Positions 1 to 12,984 of a DNA stretch of 64,000 nt are shown here, one piece after another. The stretch comes from Thermothielavioides terrestris NRRL 8126. Its lineage: Eukaryota; Ascomycota; Sordariomycetes; Sordariales; Chaetomiaceae. Made by a program: the position numbers and the translations under genes. The notes under the pieces were generated by a model. It was not told where the DNA came from and made no database searches. It was given only the letters and a program-made list of their open reading frames with translations. Where the stretch lies: contig NC_016459.1 of NCBI RefSeq assembly GCF_000226115.1, forward strand, positions 4,470,501 to 4,534,500. The letters are read 5' to 3'. Positions within the stretch are counted from its first letter, which is position 1, and each line of letters opens with the position of its first letter.

Positions 1-3000
1 ATGCCGCCGCGCAGGACGACGCTGATGCCGGTGCGCTCCTTGGCGAAGGTCTGCACGTCCTTGAGCGGCACGTCCCACTCGGTCTGCAGCCGGCGGCTGC
101 GGATGAGCAGCAGGCGCGCGTACGTGACCATGACCACCACGTCCTCGGTCGGCAGCTCCAGGTGCGCGATGTACTGCTCGTCAAAGTACTTGCCGTTGTC
201 GACCTGCTTGAGCCAGCTCTGGCCGAGCGCCTCGCGCTGGCTGTACGGCCGCACCACGCCGTTGGCGGGGATGTGCCGCGGCAGCCGCACGCGGTCGAGC
301 TCGGTGCCGTCGAACACCGTCGTCGTGTTGCGCACGCCCTCCGACACGTTGGACGCGAAGTCGAGCACGCCGATCGCCGGCTTCGTCGCGAGACCCACCA
401 CGCCCTTGCCGAGGCCCTTGAAGAAGCCCAGGGCGCCCTCCTGCTCGGCGCCCTCGAGCGGCTTGCGCGCGAGCCCGCCGACGCCCGAGGCGACTGAGGT
501 AAGCAAGCTGTTGGCCCCCGCCGTGACGCCGAAGAGCGCGTGCTTGGGCCGGTTGCGGGCCCGCGTGATGCGCCGCCGGTCTTGGAACTGCTTGTCCATG
601 GTTGCCGCCGCGAGCCCCTTGGCGAAGCTGCCCGTGACCTTGGAGAAGGAGTCGGTGAAGCCGTAGACCGACTTCTTGAAGAACGAGCCCGCGCCGCGCG
701 CGAGGCCGAGGCCGAAATCCTCGGGCTTGTCCGACATTATCAGACCCTGGTAGGGCTCGTAGAAGATGTCGGACAGCCCCGAACTGATGTTGTTGAACAG
801 GCCGACGGGGTTGCCGAGGAAATCCGCACTGCCCAGGATCTTGTGGATCTGGTACAGCGCCTCCTGGCTGTAGTGGTTCGAGATGTTCTGGATCAGGACC
901 GGGATGGACACCCGCACGTTCTCGAGCATCAGCGCGTTGAAGCGCACCGGCGCGTCGTTGACGTTGCCGATGGCCATGGTCATGACGTTGAAGAAGAACA
1001 TGATGGGGTTCTTCGACGACGTCTTGTCCTCCACGTTGACCCTCTCCGTCCGGACGAACGAGAGGTCCAGCTGCATCGGCTGGATGTTGAGCACCTCGAA
1101 GTAGATGTCCCTGCCGGACTGTTGCTGCTTCGGCTGCGGAATGTCGATGTTGTCGTCGCACAGCTTGTCCTCCTCTTCGGTTGACGACCAGGATGCGCCA
1201 GGAACCTTGGAGAACTCGAGCACTGCATAGATGAAGTCTTCGTCGAGCTCAACCGTCATTTCCTGGAGCAGCACAGTGGCATACTTGATGTACTCCACAC
1301 CGTACGAGTCGTCCTTGACCCGCGTTACCATAGCGTGGAGCGACGGATGCGCCTCGATTTCCTGCGCTCTCTTTGGAACAACGCTGGGGTAGAGGATCAT
1401 AGGGAAGATACCACCGTACAGCTGGTTGTCGATCTGGATCCACTTCACAGCCAGACTCACCGTCTGGTACATGGGCGAGTCGCTGTATCGGAGCTGGACA
1501 TCCCTGAAAGTGAGGTACGCTAGCTCCTTCAGCTGCGAGTTGATGAGGGAGATGCCGATCCCGGACAGCCTCAACTGCGCGCTGAATGTCGTGTTGGTGT
1601 CCAGTTCCTTGGCTTCGAAGCCCTCCCGGCTGCTGGCCGACCCGGCATTCGACCGCTGCCGGTACAGACTCTTCGACTGTTTGAAGTTGGACAAGATCAG
1701 CGTTTGTGTCGGGCCGTCGGCGGTCACGTTGATGTCGATGATCTTGGACTGGCCGTTTGCGCCAACGACCTTCATGGGCATCAGGTTACCAATCTCGGCC
1801 AGCTTCACATGCCGCTCCCTGTTGTACGCGTTGATGCAGATCTCCTTGTGCTTGGCGGCTGGGAAGTCCCAAGCATACGGCATGATGCTCCGCGGCGGGA
1901 GGCGGTACCGGACCGGCCTCCATCCCGATCGGTCCTCAGTGCCATCATCGTCGAGGCTGGGATTGACCTGGTAGAACGTGAACTCGGTGTCGCTCTCGTT
2001 ACGCATCGAGAACGGCCAGTTCCTCTGCTCCATGCTGAGGTTCAAGAAGATGGTCGCGTCTTCCATGAGGATCTCGACCCGGATGAGCCTCTGCCGCTGG
2101 CCGGCCCTAGCAATCTTAAGGTGCGTGATGCCCAGGTCCGAGATGTTGAAGGGCGCCGTCCATTGGTTGTCGAAACCGGGGTAGCAGAAACACAACTGCT
2201 TGACGGCGCCGTTCTGGAGGTAATGCAGCGGCCGAAGCGAGCCGTTCTTGAGCAACATCAAGCTGGAGGAGCTAGGCTCGCGGACGTTGATGTCCTCTCC
2301 AAGCTTGTTCTGGATGACGTACCTCGGCGCCAGCGTCACCGTTTTGACCATCTTGTACTTGCCCAGGCCCGAGTCGACAGTGATGCCAAGGTGGATCTCA
2401 GCGTTCTTGGCGGCAGAACGGAGCACAACCTCCGTCGTGCTCCCGATGGCGTCGAAACTCTGCGGCTTGCTCCATTCTGAGTCCCCCGCTTTCAAGATCG
2501 CGCGGTTTCTGTGGTCGTCGCTGTTGAACGAGAACATGAGAGGTTGCGTCTTTCGCTCGCCCCCGTCACCCAGGTCGATAAGGGCCTGCCCTGCTGCCGC
2601 CCTGGCTTGTTGCATGAAGCTCTTGGAGCGGATGCTCACGTCCAAACCCGTCTTGTTTAGGACCACGTAGGGGCTGTAGACTGTAACCTTGAAGGCCCCG
2701 CCGCTGTCCGGAATCCGGAAGTAATGCAGCCTGAGATTCAAAGCCATACCAGCGTCGTCCTTGCAGACGAGGTGGGTTTCCTTCTTGAAGTCGTCGGTGG
2801 CGCCGGCGTTGATGATGGCAAACTCGCTGGGCTTGAACAGGGTATCCTGCATGTCGATGCTGAGCAGTAAGAGGTGAGACAACTCAACAACATGGACGGG
2901 GCTGACACCCCCCTTGCGGAGGAAGTTGGGCCAGTCCTTTTTGGTGTTCTTGTCGTAGATCCGGTACTTGAAATCATACGGCAAGAGATTCTCCAGGGTG

Positions 3001-6000
3001 ACAGGCGCAGAGAGTTTCAGGCGCATGTATGGATAGTTTCTGCGAGGTGTCAGCCTCAACTCAGATGGCCAGGAAGAAAAGAGGAACTTGGAATGGAAAC
3101 TCACCTCGTCATCGGGTTGGACTTGTCCCAGCGCGCCGACATCTGGAAGTAGAACGGATCCCCGTGCTCCCCCTTGCAAACCAGCGTCCTTGTCGGCCGC
3201 CTGAGCAGATCCCTCCACCAGAGCGTGTCGGTGCTCCATCCGTATCCGAAACCCGGATCGGGACGGACGAGCAAGCTCTTCAGATAAGCCGCGCCGACAG
3301 GGGCCGGTCGGCTCTCACCAGGCGCGATCTTCTCGATCTTGAGCAAGTGGCCCTCGTGGGCATCGTACACGCCGAGCTCGACTGGAAGGTCCGTCTCGTT
3401 CTCGACCAGCAGCGGACTGCGCAGCGTGACATACTTGACATTGTCGGTGCCAAGCTTGATCTCCACCAGAAGTTTGTGCAGCACCTCGTCAGCCTTGGGC
3501 TTCAAGGCGTAGAGGAACTCGCCCTCTCGAGTCAGCCGTATCTTCTTCACCATGTCGAAGCCGCTCCCTTCGAGTTGGACTGCGACGCTGTTCGCCGCGC
3601 TGGTATCGGTGAGCAGGCTCTCGCGCATCTTCTCCCAGTCCTCGAAGCTCCATGGTACTTCCTGCCCGTCGGCGAGACGCAGAGACGTGACCTCGTCGCT
3701 GCCCTGACGCTTGGCGTGCATCACAACGTCGAAGCCAGTGTAGTTTCGGATACGGTACGGCGCCTCGACACCCCGAGGCTTACTGAGCACGTCTTGATCC
3801 TGGGCGAAAAAGGCGAAGGACTTGGAGAAGAGAGCAATGCTGGCAGTAGTGATGGTAACGTCGAAGTTGCGCTTGGACGCCACGTCAACCGACAGAACGC
3901 CGGTGTTCTGGCCTCGCGCAATGCCGAAACCAACCTGCCAGGGTTCAATCAGGGGCTCCCAGGCCGACTTGGCAAAGTTGTAGACGTTGGTGTACATGTC
4001 AATGGCGGTTTCCGCCCGGAGGTTTGACGACCAGTTTTCCGCGGTCGCAGTAAAATTCTTGACGCTCATATCGAGGATCGGAAGTTCGTGGATGTCGCCG
4101 AGAAGCACAACACGTACACCTTCAACTGTAAGGGTGAGCTCCTCGTACTTCGATGGCGGCTTGACAATATCATGGGGCTGCGGATGTCCGATCCACTGCG
4201 AGGCGCTACCTGCGCTTTTGCTCGTTCGCTTGGTCTTCGTCGCCAAGGTCGACGGTCCCTTGCCGCTCGCCGTTCTCGGCGTCAACCCCGATGCCTTCAA
4301 CTGTTTTGCTTTTTGGTCTGACGCCATGGCCGCCGGAGTAACATAATCACCGCCTGACAACTCTGAGGCCTTGGAAACAGTCTGCATAACGAGGAGAATG
4401 TCGCGCAGCGACAGCCGAAGGATCAGGGGCTCGATATCAGCGAAGATCTTGGTTGCCGAGGGCTGCGAGTTGTCTACGGACAGCTGGACGGAGAAGTCGT
4501 CGATGATCCGGAGGCGTGTGTCATCAAATCGATCCATGCGGCACAGGAACATGCCGCATTGTGAGACTTGGAATGTGAGCGCGTGTTGCTGCGAAAGAAC
4601 AACTTGCTTGGTACCCAAGACAATCGCTTCCGAGCTGGTGCTCAATGGGTTGGCGATCAGGATGACTTGCGCATCAACGATATTGACCCGGTATGCCACG
4701 CTCGTCTTAGGCTCCTTGTTTTCCGGCGGCTGCGAATGCGAGGTGCTCTGAACAGCCTGGCTGCTGCTACTCTCCGAACGCCTACCCGAGAAGTTGACCT
4801 GGACAGAATCCGCATCGCTCATCTCCTCGGGACTTCCCAGTGGGCTTCGCTCGGGGAGGCCCGGCTCGTTGACCTGTGTCCCGACTGTGATGAACCTCTG
4901 GATTGCGAAGACGTAGTCCAGCGCGAAAATGAAGCGGGGACTGTCGATGGCAACCACGGCGATGATGTTCCGGTCCTTGCCACCCGACATGGTAATGCTG
5001 GCCATGAGCTGCTCGACACTTGTGTTACTGCTCGTCATGATGCGCCTGAACTTGTTTGTGTCGCGGCGCCGCGTGTCGTAGATGGTAAAGGCCTGGATGG
5101 CAAACTCGGCTTCCAGGCTGCCATTGGAATCCATGCGAGTCTTGAGACGAGTCGAGTTGAGACTGAATTTGGACAGACCGGCAGCGCCAAGGTCGCCGAC
5201 AGGAGCATCCTCGGAGGCGTTGATCAACTCGAGTCCAATCTCCTTGACGGTAAACATGAGGTCTAACTTGGTCCATGCCTCGCCGTGCGTCCCGAGCTCC
5301 GGGCGCATGTCGATCAGCTGCTCGTTCGTGCCAGTTCCGCCATACCCGGGCATCGTCCGGGCGCGTTCGAGGGTTGCGCCGTCGACATCCCGCTCGGCCT
5401 CGGCGGCATGCTGTTCGGCATCTCCCGCAAAGACCGCAGGCACTGACCTGGATATCTCGAGCAGGGCATTGAGCTGGTACGGCGTTAGGCGGAGGTTGAA
5501 ATCGGTCATGGAGCCCTCGATCTCCAGGTCTGGGCGCTTCACACCGTTCTTGTGCTCGGCATACGTGATCTTGAACCCCATGTCAACGTGGTCGATGAGC
5601 TCCAGTTCCTCCTCACGGTCATTGCTGTAGTGGAAATTGGACGTCAGCCTGACGTTACGGATGCCAGCCGAGAGCTTCATGGCGATGTCTGAATCCTCCG
5701 AGTCGTCGAGCGGCGCGAACTTGTTGAGGGCGTAAATTTCGCCGAGATACGCCGTGATCACGTCCCGTTTCGGACGTTCGAGGACTTGGACCCGAGGGAA
5801 CACGACGATCGGGGTCTTGACTATGATGTCGAACTTGATGCGACTCTGGCTTTGCTGCAGCTGATTGGCTTGATTCGCGGCAGCCTGCCTCGCGGCGTTG
5901 TATATGGCCTGCATTTTGCCGAACTTGACGAGGAAGTAAACGATCTTCCGGAACGGTTCTTCGAGGAAGTTCACTTTGACGGAACCGGCCCGCAGATGGA

Positions 6001-9000
6001 AGGAAGAGTCGTAGCCTGGATACCGCTCGACCTTGGAGGGGTCGAAGGTCTCGTATCGTAAGTCGGCAAGTTCGTCGCCTTGAATTGTGACCAGCTGACG
6101 CAGGCTCGAGTCCTCTGAGACGCCGAGATTAATGTCGTCGACCAAACTCAGGTCTCCGAGCCTCGCCGCAACGCGCATCGTTCGACCGAGGAGGAAGACG
6201 CTGATATCCGCATGGTTGAAGGACAAGGTGGCCAGCCGGATCCCGTCATTATTCAGAATCAGCCGGATACTCTTGAGATCCACCTTGACCCTGATTGCGC
6301 CACCCTCCTGCTGCTCCGCCGGGGATGGACGCTCCACGACAACGTCTGTCTCCGAGTCCTGATCCGTGAGGGCCTTTTGCGAGGGGCCACGAGGAGATTG
6401 GTTCTCGTTATTGTTGTTGGTAAAGGTGACGAGAATGTAATCCAGCAGAGTGAGCAGTGTCCGGCGTGTGACCACCAAGTTGATGGTGGAGATGGCCACA
6501 TCGACATTGGTCTCAACACCTTCGTAGCCAGCCATGAACTCAGGCGACTCCTTCTTGACCCTGACAAACTTGACGTGTACAAGGTCTCTTGCCTCCCGGC
6601 GGTCCTCAACGTCGCCGGATGACACGATCGACTTGAACTCAGCCGGCGGGTTCTCCACGAAGTCGTCCACAGTGACGGACCCCAGGGTGACATCGGCACC
6701 CATATCGTAGGGCCGGAGGTGGAACTCGACACCAAAGCGCTCCGCAACGAGCTCGACAAGCAGCTGGTCGGGCCGTCTTCTATCGGGATCGCTGCGATAC
6801 AGGGAACCCTTAAGCTTGTCTACTGTGAACCTGAATTCAAAGATGCGTTGCTGCATCCTCAGCTGTTCGTCATCCGAGCCCTGCTCAGCGTCTTCGAACA
6901 TGTCGTGGCCGTTGTCAAGCTCGTCGTCGTCGACAATGATGGCTTGCTGCTCTGTTGCGAAGGGCAAGAATTGAGAAGAGGATCTTTTCTCACTCAGCCT
7001 ACGTGAGCGGGCCGACGCGCTGCTCTCATGCCGAGGCCGCTTACGCGGGGTGTCATCTTGATGGGGAGAAGACTGGTTGGCACCGAGCTTGGGCATCGCA
7101 GCATCGATGATCCGCATGAGTGTCTTGTACTTGGAGTCTGAGGCGCTGGCTTGGAGCACAGGCATGTGCCCGGAGACCCTGAGTTTGGTGAGGTTCGGCG
7201 CCTTAGGGAGGATCGATGTCTCGACGACGAAGTCAACGTTAATCTTGTCGACAACGTGGAACATGAGCTTGTCGTCCCTCTCCACCAGCTGCTTCTTTGT
7301 TTGCTCCACTGATGGCCCGATCAGGAGTTGGGTCGACGTCAGTTTAACGAGGAAACGGTCGTACATCAGGGACTCTAGCTGCTTGAGATCCTCGTCGGTG
7401 CGGGTCTGCGTCTGTTTGGACTGGATCTCCTTGGTTGTGTCCTTGTCGACAAGTTCGCTGGTGACGCTGATGTGACCTGCGTCGAGTATCAAGCATGGAG
7501 AGCTCCTGCTGACGATGGTCTCGGGGACGATGATGAGCGGGGCCTGCAGGTCCAACTTCGCATTGACGGTCATGTGCTCCTCGAGAGCAAACTGGAGTCC
7601 AGCCCTGGTTTGCTCACGCAGGCCTTCCACTGTGGCGCCAGCAGTCTCCATGAGGGCGTTGATGGATTCCATGTGGCGCTCAGGAGGTCTGAAAAAGTCG
7701 GCAACGCCGACGACGACGTTCGGATTCCAGACGATCTCCAGCGGCTTCAGCTTGGCGGTCACGGCGACGTCGCCCTGTTCATCCAAGGGGTTTTGCTCCA
7801 GCTGAAACTGGAAGAAGGGTTCATCGCTGGTCTTCTCAAGCTCGGCGATGGACAGGCGCTTCTGGGCGCTCCTGGTGGGTGCGTCCTTGACGCGGACGAT
7901 CTCCTTGTACAAGCTCCTCGGCGTCGTGCCATCGTTGACACGGAAGCCGCCCAGGCTCAGGTCCACCAGAAAAGAGTCGGGCCGTTTGAGGCCCTTGGCT
8001 TTGAAGACATCAAAGTGCAGGCTGATCAGGTCCCTGGTGGGGCCGTGGGGGCTCTGCTTGAGCGTGAAGCTCCCAGTGCTCAGGGACGTCTCAATTTGCA
8101 TCTTGACAGAGTCTCTGGGCACGTCGACCTCGGCAGCGAGCGCAGCCTTCTCGTCCCAGTCAATGACCTCGTAGAGTTCCTTGCGCTGCTCCTCGGTGAT
8201 CTGAGTATTCTCCGTCTCGTCTTCTTTCTCCTGTTGCTGCGGGGGTTTCGCGCCCCAGACCCAGGACAACCAGCCCTGCTGCTGCTGCTGCTGTTGTGGG
8301 GCTGGAGGGCGGTTCTTGAGGGCTTCCGCGTTTTCCTTCTTGAGCTGGTTGCGGGCCAATGAGCGCCAGAAGCGAAGATCTTCATAGCTAAGCTTCCACT
8401 CCAGCCTGTTCAGATCGTCATTCTCTTCGGGGGTCAGCTGCTGGTCCTGTTTCTTCTTTTTGAACAGCTCGATGTACCGCCGCCTGTCGTCCCTGCGTTC
8501 TCGGAAGTAGTCCCAGGACCATCGGCGGTTGCGTTCGTGGATCTTGCTCAGAACGGCATCGCCGGCGAACTTGAGCCAGGCGCGCGGATCCTCCTTAGGT
8601 GTCACTCCCTTGGGCTGGTACTTCTTGTACTCCTGATGCCGGATGAAGTAATGGAAGCGATCCACCATCATCAGAGCATCCCGGTACTGCTGGTCATCGA
8701 GAACAAGACCGATCTCGTCAAAGAGGAGGTTGGCCTTGAATTTCGGCACTTGCGGACTCCCCGTCTTGTCAAGCTCAATCTTGGCTTGGCCAGACACAGG
8801 CTTCAAGATGAACTGGTGATCACCGGACAGATCGTTGTCGCTCCTCACAATCATGGACTTGAAGTTGGCCAAGAGCTCATCGTGGGGCGTCATCTCGACT
8901 CCCGGCGTCATGGCCTCGCGGCCGGGTCCCATGAGCTTGGTGTCCGTGTTCCAGTACACAGCCAGAGACTCCAGGGTGGCAAGCTTGTGGGTGGTCTCGG

Positions 9001-9598
9001 ATGCATGTTGAATGAAGGTGGGCGTCCATTCGCTATCGGTGCTGACGGCACTGAACTCCTCGAGAGTGATGCCGAGCGCAAAGGGGTGGCCGGGGGCGGA
9101 GATGGCGTCCTCGTAGCGGACATGGATGTTCTTGACGGTGACCTGCAGGTTGTCCACAATCTTGGTCACAAGGCTCTCGGTGAAGCTCTGCGTGCGCTTC
9201 TGCTCCTCCTGGCTGAGACCCTCCTTCGACCTCTCCTTCAGCAGCTCAGCGGAGTCGAGCTTTTCCATCTTTATTCTCTGTTTCCGGCGCGCCTCCTCCT
9301 CCTCGTTGTATTCGGCCTCCTCCTTCGGCGACGCGAGTAGGAAGACGTCCTCAATGAAGACCTGGACAGGGGCGCCACGCAAATTGGACCATGGGATGAC
9401 CAGTGTCAGCTCGCCGAGATGGCCCTCGACCACGTTGATGGGGAGCTTGAGCTGGTCGAGCGCCTCGCGGCGGAGCTCGAGATTGCTGAGCTTGACATCG
9501 CCGGACCAGATGCCAACTTTGAGCTGAGCGGGGTCGAAGTTCTTCACATACATGCCCAGGAAGCGGTTCAAAAGCCCCGCAACCAGGCCTTCCAGCAT
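1..9598 (-). CDS. VPS13: VPS13 lipid-transfer protein (3' end beyond the window)
   Basis: Bridge-like lipid transfer protein acting at membrane contact sites (family knowledge). Exon 1 is 9598-3105 and exon 2 is 3039-1; the 65-nt intron 3040-3104 has a GTGAGT donor and a CGCAG acceptor. Translation is open for 3,177 residues with 2 nt of the next codon, so only a short tail is missing (yeast Vps13 has about 3,144). The N-terminus (MLEGLVAGLLNRFLGMYVKN) is a typical chorein domain. A glutamine run lies near residue 435, followed by a GWLSWVWG tryptophan motif; a basic, serine-rich linker (KRPRHESSASARSRR) lies near 850. The Vps13 adaptor-binding/SHR-BD region starts near 1945 (YRIRNYTGFDVV). 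The C-terminal part has NISNHYSQEALYQIHKILGS and FYEPYQGLIMSDKPEDFGLG near 2880-2950, and a PH-like end from about 3105. The start ATG is the first in frame with the chorein domain. Large ORFs in the other frames here are shadows. Confidence 0.97.
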
Positions 9599-10848
9599 CT
9601 CGACTGTTGGGTGCCGTAACCCGGGCCGGGTGGGTAGAAAGAGGTGTCTATGGCGCGGGCAGCAGGGGCTTCATTTGGGGACGGTGTCGGGCAGGAATGG
9701 ATCAACAGGAAGTCGGGGAAGTGGGCGGGCAGGCAGGAAGCGGCGGAATCTCGCGGGTGTTGCCGAGTCGTCTATTTCGAGTCCCGAAGTCGAGTTTCGA
9801 GTCCGGTTTGGATGGCGTCGTCGGCTGTGGAGCTGCCCAACACAACGCCAGTGAGCACAGGGTACCGAACCTCGGTGCAGAGGGGTAGAGGGGGTGGGCA
9901 AGGGGAGTAGCAACTGACGGGAACCTGGCGAGGGAAAGGCAAAATCGCGCCAGAATCGAAACGCTTTCCGGAGTATTAGGTATTTTCAAGGCTCGAGGCC
10001 GAGGTGCATTCAGCAGGAATCGCAGGACCACAGTAACGGCGGCGACCTGCGAGTTGTGCTGACGGCATGCGACACTCGGCGGTCGACGGTCGAGAGGCAC
10101 CGATGACGATTGATCGCCCCTGTGCTGCAGTGGCGCCCGCCCCAAAAACCCCAAGCTCGGCCCCGTAACGTCCAATGCTTCCCCCGGTCGAAGGTGGGTC
10201 CCAGCGTGTATTCAACCAAGTATGCCCAACGAAAGGGATATTCTTCGTGTCTCTCTTGCATTGGATTTCCTTACTGTCGTTTATCGCTCTTTTCTGTCCA
10301 AATACCTTCCCCGTACTCGGTAATTCTTCATGTCGAACCAAATACAGGCAGGCTAGGTACTGATAAACGAACCCCGGGCGCGATTGAGTTCTCCGAGTGG
10401 AGCGGGGAAGGATCCACAACATGAATGCTTATCCAAGTGTCACGGTGGGGTGTCCTCAGTGAATGGGCCCCTCTCTTTCTGCTCCAGTTGCCAAAACCCG
10501 CCCGCCACCAACCACATTACGTCACAGCGGCTTCCTTCCCACAGCACACAAACACACCACGAGCAAGTTTTGGTGAAGCAGCCAACCCGACCATGGAAGC
10601 AATCGAACTGCTGTCGCACAGCCAGCGCTGGTTCTCTTCGGCCGGCTGTGATAGGCAGCCGCACCTTCCGTCGAAATGCAATGCATTAATCCACCTCCAA
10701 ACTCATTTGCGAAGTCGTTCTTTCCTCGGCGTCTTGTCTCTTACTCCCCGACATACTGATCAGTCCCTGTCATTTTTTGACATTTGTAACGAAATTCATT
10801 CAAAGCTACCGTACTTGACTCTGCTCTCTTCGTGATTCAGAATCCAGC
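9599..10848. other. Intergenic region between divergent genes
   Basis: The 1,250 bases between the VPS13 start and the TMEM69-like start must hold both promoters. Short ORFs occur on both strands, but none has recognisable domains or plausible splice structure. Pyrimidine-rich stretches lie in the last 150 bases before the plus-strand ATG, as is usual for fungal promoters. I see no clear TATA box or RNA gene. Confidence 0.6.
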
Positions 10849-12176
10849 ATGCTGGCCACCGTACTACGAGGCGCAAGGCCACTCAGCGGCCGCAATCAGA
10901 TCCTCGCCATTCGCAGTCGAGCACATCAATCTGCACCCCTGACAATCCGGGCGCCCTCATACCTAGCGGTACTCAGACCTTCCCCAGTTTCAACGGTGCG
11001 CCCAGGACTCGGTACTGGCACAAGGACGCCAGGCGAGGCCCTCCACCTCCGTAGCACGCCCCGCACGCAGATGTCGACAAAGCGGCCTCTGCAGCCCAAC
11101 AAGATCGACAGGGAGTTCGAGAAGGAGGTCGGCCAGAGGAAGCTTGAAGCCCGACCGGAGGAGGTTACCACCTCTTCCAGCGTCCGCCGTGTGCTGGAAG
11201 GAAGCCAGGCGCCGCCGGACGAGAACCCCGATGTCATGGTTGGGATCAAAAGCGAGCTGGTAAGCAAGTGCCCTGTCTCAAGTCATGGACGGAATCAAAT
11301 ATTTACCATCTGCAGAACACCGTCAAAGAGACTTTTGCATTGGCCACAGTTCCCCGAGAGGCGTACGCGCTTGGGCTGGCCGGCACCCTCCCATACCTGG
11401 GGACCTCGTTGTCCACCCTCTGGCTCGCCTGGAGCCTAAACACCGAATGGCCAACGCGGTCGATCTTCCTCAACAGCTTCCTCTTCAGCCACGATTCGGC
11501 CACTCACTGGCTCCAGATTCTGGAGCCCCTCCAGATCGGCTACGGAGCAGTCATCATCTCGTTCCTCGGCGCAATCCACTGGGGGCTCGAGTTCGGCGAG
11601 AAGCAGCCCAACCACAGCCGGACTCGGTTCCGGTACGGAGCCGGCGTCCTGGCACCAGCTATGGCCTGGCCGACGATCTTCATGCCCACCCCGTGGGCAC
11701 TGACCACCCAATTCGCTGCTTTCAGCGCACTGTACTTCGCTGACTCGCGCGCGACCGCCAGGGGCTGGGCGCCGACGTGGTACGGCACCTACCGGTTCGT
11801 CCTGACGGCCGTGGTGGGCGTCGCCCTCCTCATCAGCCTTGTCGGCCGTGCCAAGGTTGGCGAGGGCCACATCCGCCTGTCGACGGGTGAATTGGCGGAG
11901 CGCATCAAGGGCGGCCCGGGCTCCGGTGACGGGTACAGGAACTGGGCCAAGGAGGAGGAGGAGGAGAGGAAGAGGATCCAGGAAGAGAAGAAGAAGGAGG
12001 AGAAGAAGAGGAAGGAGGCCGAGAAGAAGGCCAAAGAAGAAGAGCAGAAGAAGAAGCGGGCGGAGAAGGAGATCGCCGAAGGGTCCAAGTCCAAGCAGGA
12101 TTCGGGCAACAGAGACGAAGGCACGGATGAGCAAGGCAAAAAGGAAGAGACGGGGGGGAAGGAGGGGAAGGATTGA
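10849..12176 (+). CDS. TMEM69/DUF3429 family mitochondrial membrane protein
   Basis: Two exons, 10849-11259 and 11316-12176, give 423 residues. The 56-nt intron has a GTAAGC donor and CTGCAG acceptor and joins on a codon boundary. The N-terminus is rich in Arg and Ser with almost no acidic residues (MLATVLRGARPLSGRNQILA), like a mitochondrial presequence. The DUF3429 core runs from about 138 to 315 with hydrophobic segments near 154-178, 211-229, 243-260, 266-280 and 297-314, including GAIHWGLEFG and YGAGVLAPAMAWP. The last 75 residues are an extreme Lys/Glu-rich helix (repeats of EEEERKR and KKKEEKKRKEAEKK), probably a long charged or coiled helix. The biochemical role of DUF3429 proteins is not established. 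The family call is firm; the mitochondrial inner-membrane location is inferred. Confidence 0.88.
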
Positions 12177-12984
12177 GGCTTCGCGCCAAGGTTCTGTTTC
12201 CGAAGTGTTTTCTCTAGGAATTTCCTGAGGTTTGCGGCGAGGTGGGAGCTGCAATAATGTGCGCAAGGCTCACTGTTGTTATGGTAGGAGCAGCTTGGAG
12301 CGCCATGTGGCCGGGAGAGAAGCGATTGAAAGGGACCTTTGGGCAGAAGGTAATCGAGGCACCGATGTAATCAAGGGGAAATGGCCTTATTTCTCCAACC
12401 TTCTACTTTATGGCAAGACCGCGGGCTGTAAACGCCTGTCCCAAACTCTACATTGGCGAAGGCCGTCACAGAACATCGAATCACAAGAACGAGACACCGA
12501 GGCAGAACAAAGTGCATCGCAGGGGGCCAGAATATAATCAAAGCCCGCCTCCAGTGAATTCTGTCCGTCAGCCAAGCATATTTACTCCCAAACGGTCAAG
12601 GAACACCGCGTAGCCCCGTGGGGCGGCTTCCTGTCACGGCCAAGCAGAAGGAGCCCTTCGCAGGGTATAACAGCAGTGGCAGTGGCACTGGAAAGAGCAT
12701 TCCGGGACCGGGCGCTCCAAAATCCGTGGAGCAGGTGGCTCTCGTGCTGTTGTTCGCTGCCGGCTTGACATCAACTCTGAGCCCCCATTCTTCTTGCAAC
12801 CACTCCTACGGCCCACAGACGTTAAGGGAGTATACCTCTTCCGCGGAGCATCACCTACAAACGCTCCCGACATACCCTATATCCCCCCAATACGTACCGT
12901 GTCTCCTCAAAACATACCGTTTCGAGTCCTACCTAAGCAAGAACCGGTATAGCGACGCCTGACCGGATACCGGGCACCAGCATC
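12177..12984. other. Intergenic region
   Basis: About 800 bases between two plus-strand genes hold the 3' end of the TMEM69-like gene and the promoter of the next. A CT-rich, C-run segment near 12,860-12,900 precedes the next start. No RNA gene or repeat was recognised. Confidence 0.5.

Noticed and set aside
181..1161. 326-codon minus-strand ORF at the left end
   Set aside because: Shadow frame of VPS13 exon 2; the conserved VPS13 C-terminal motifs are in another minus frame.
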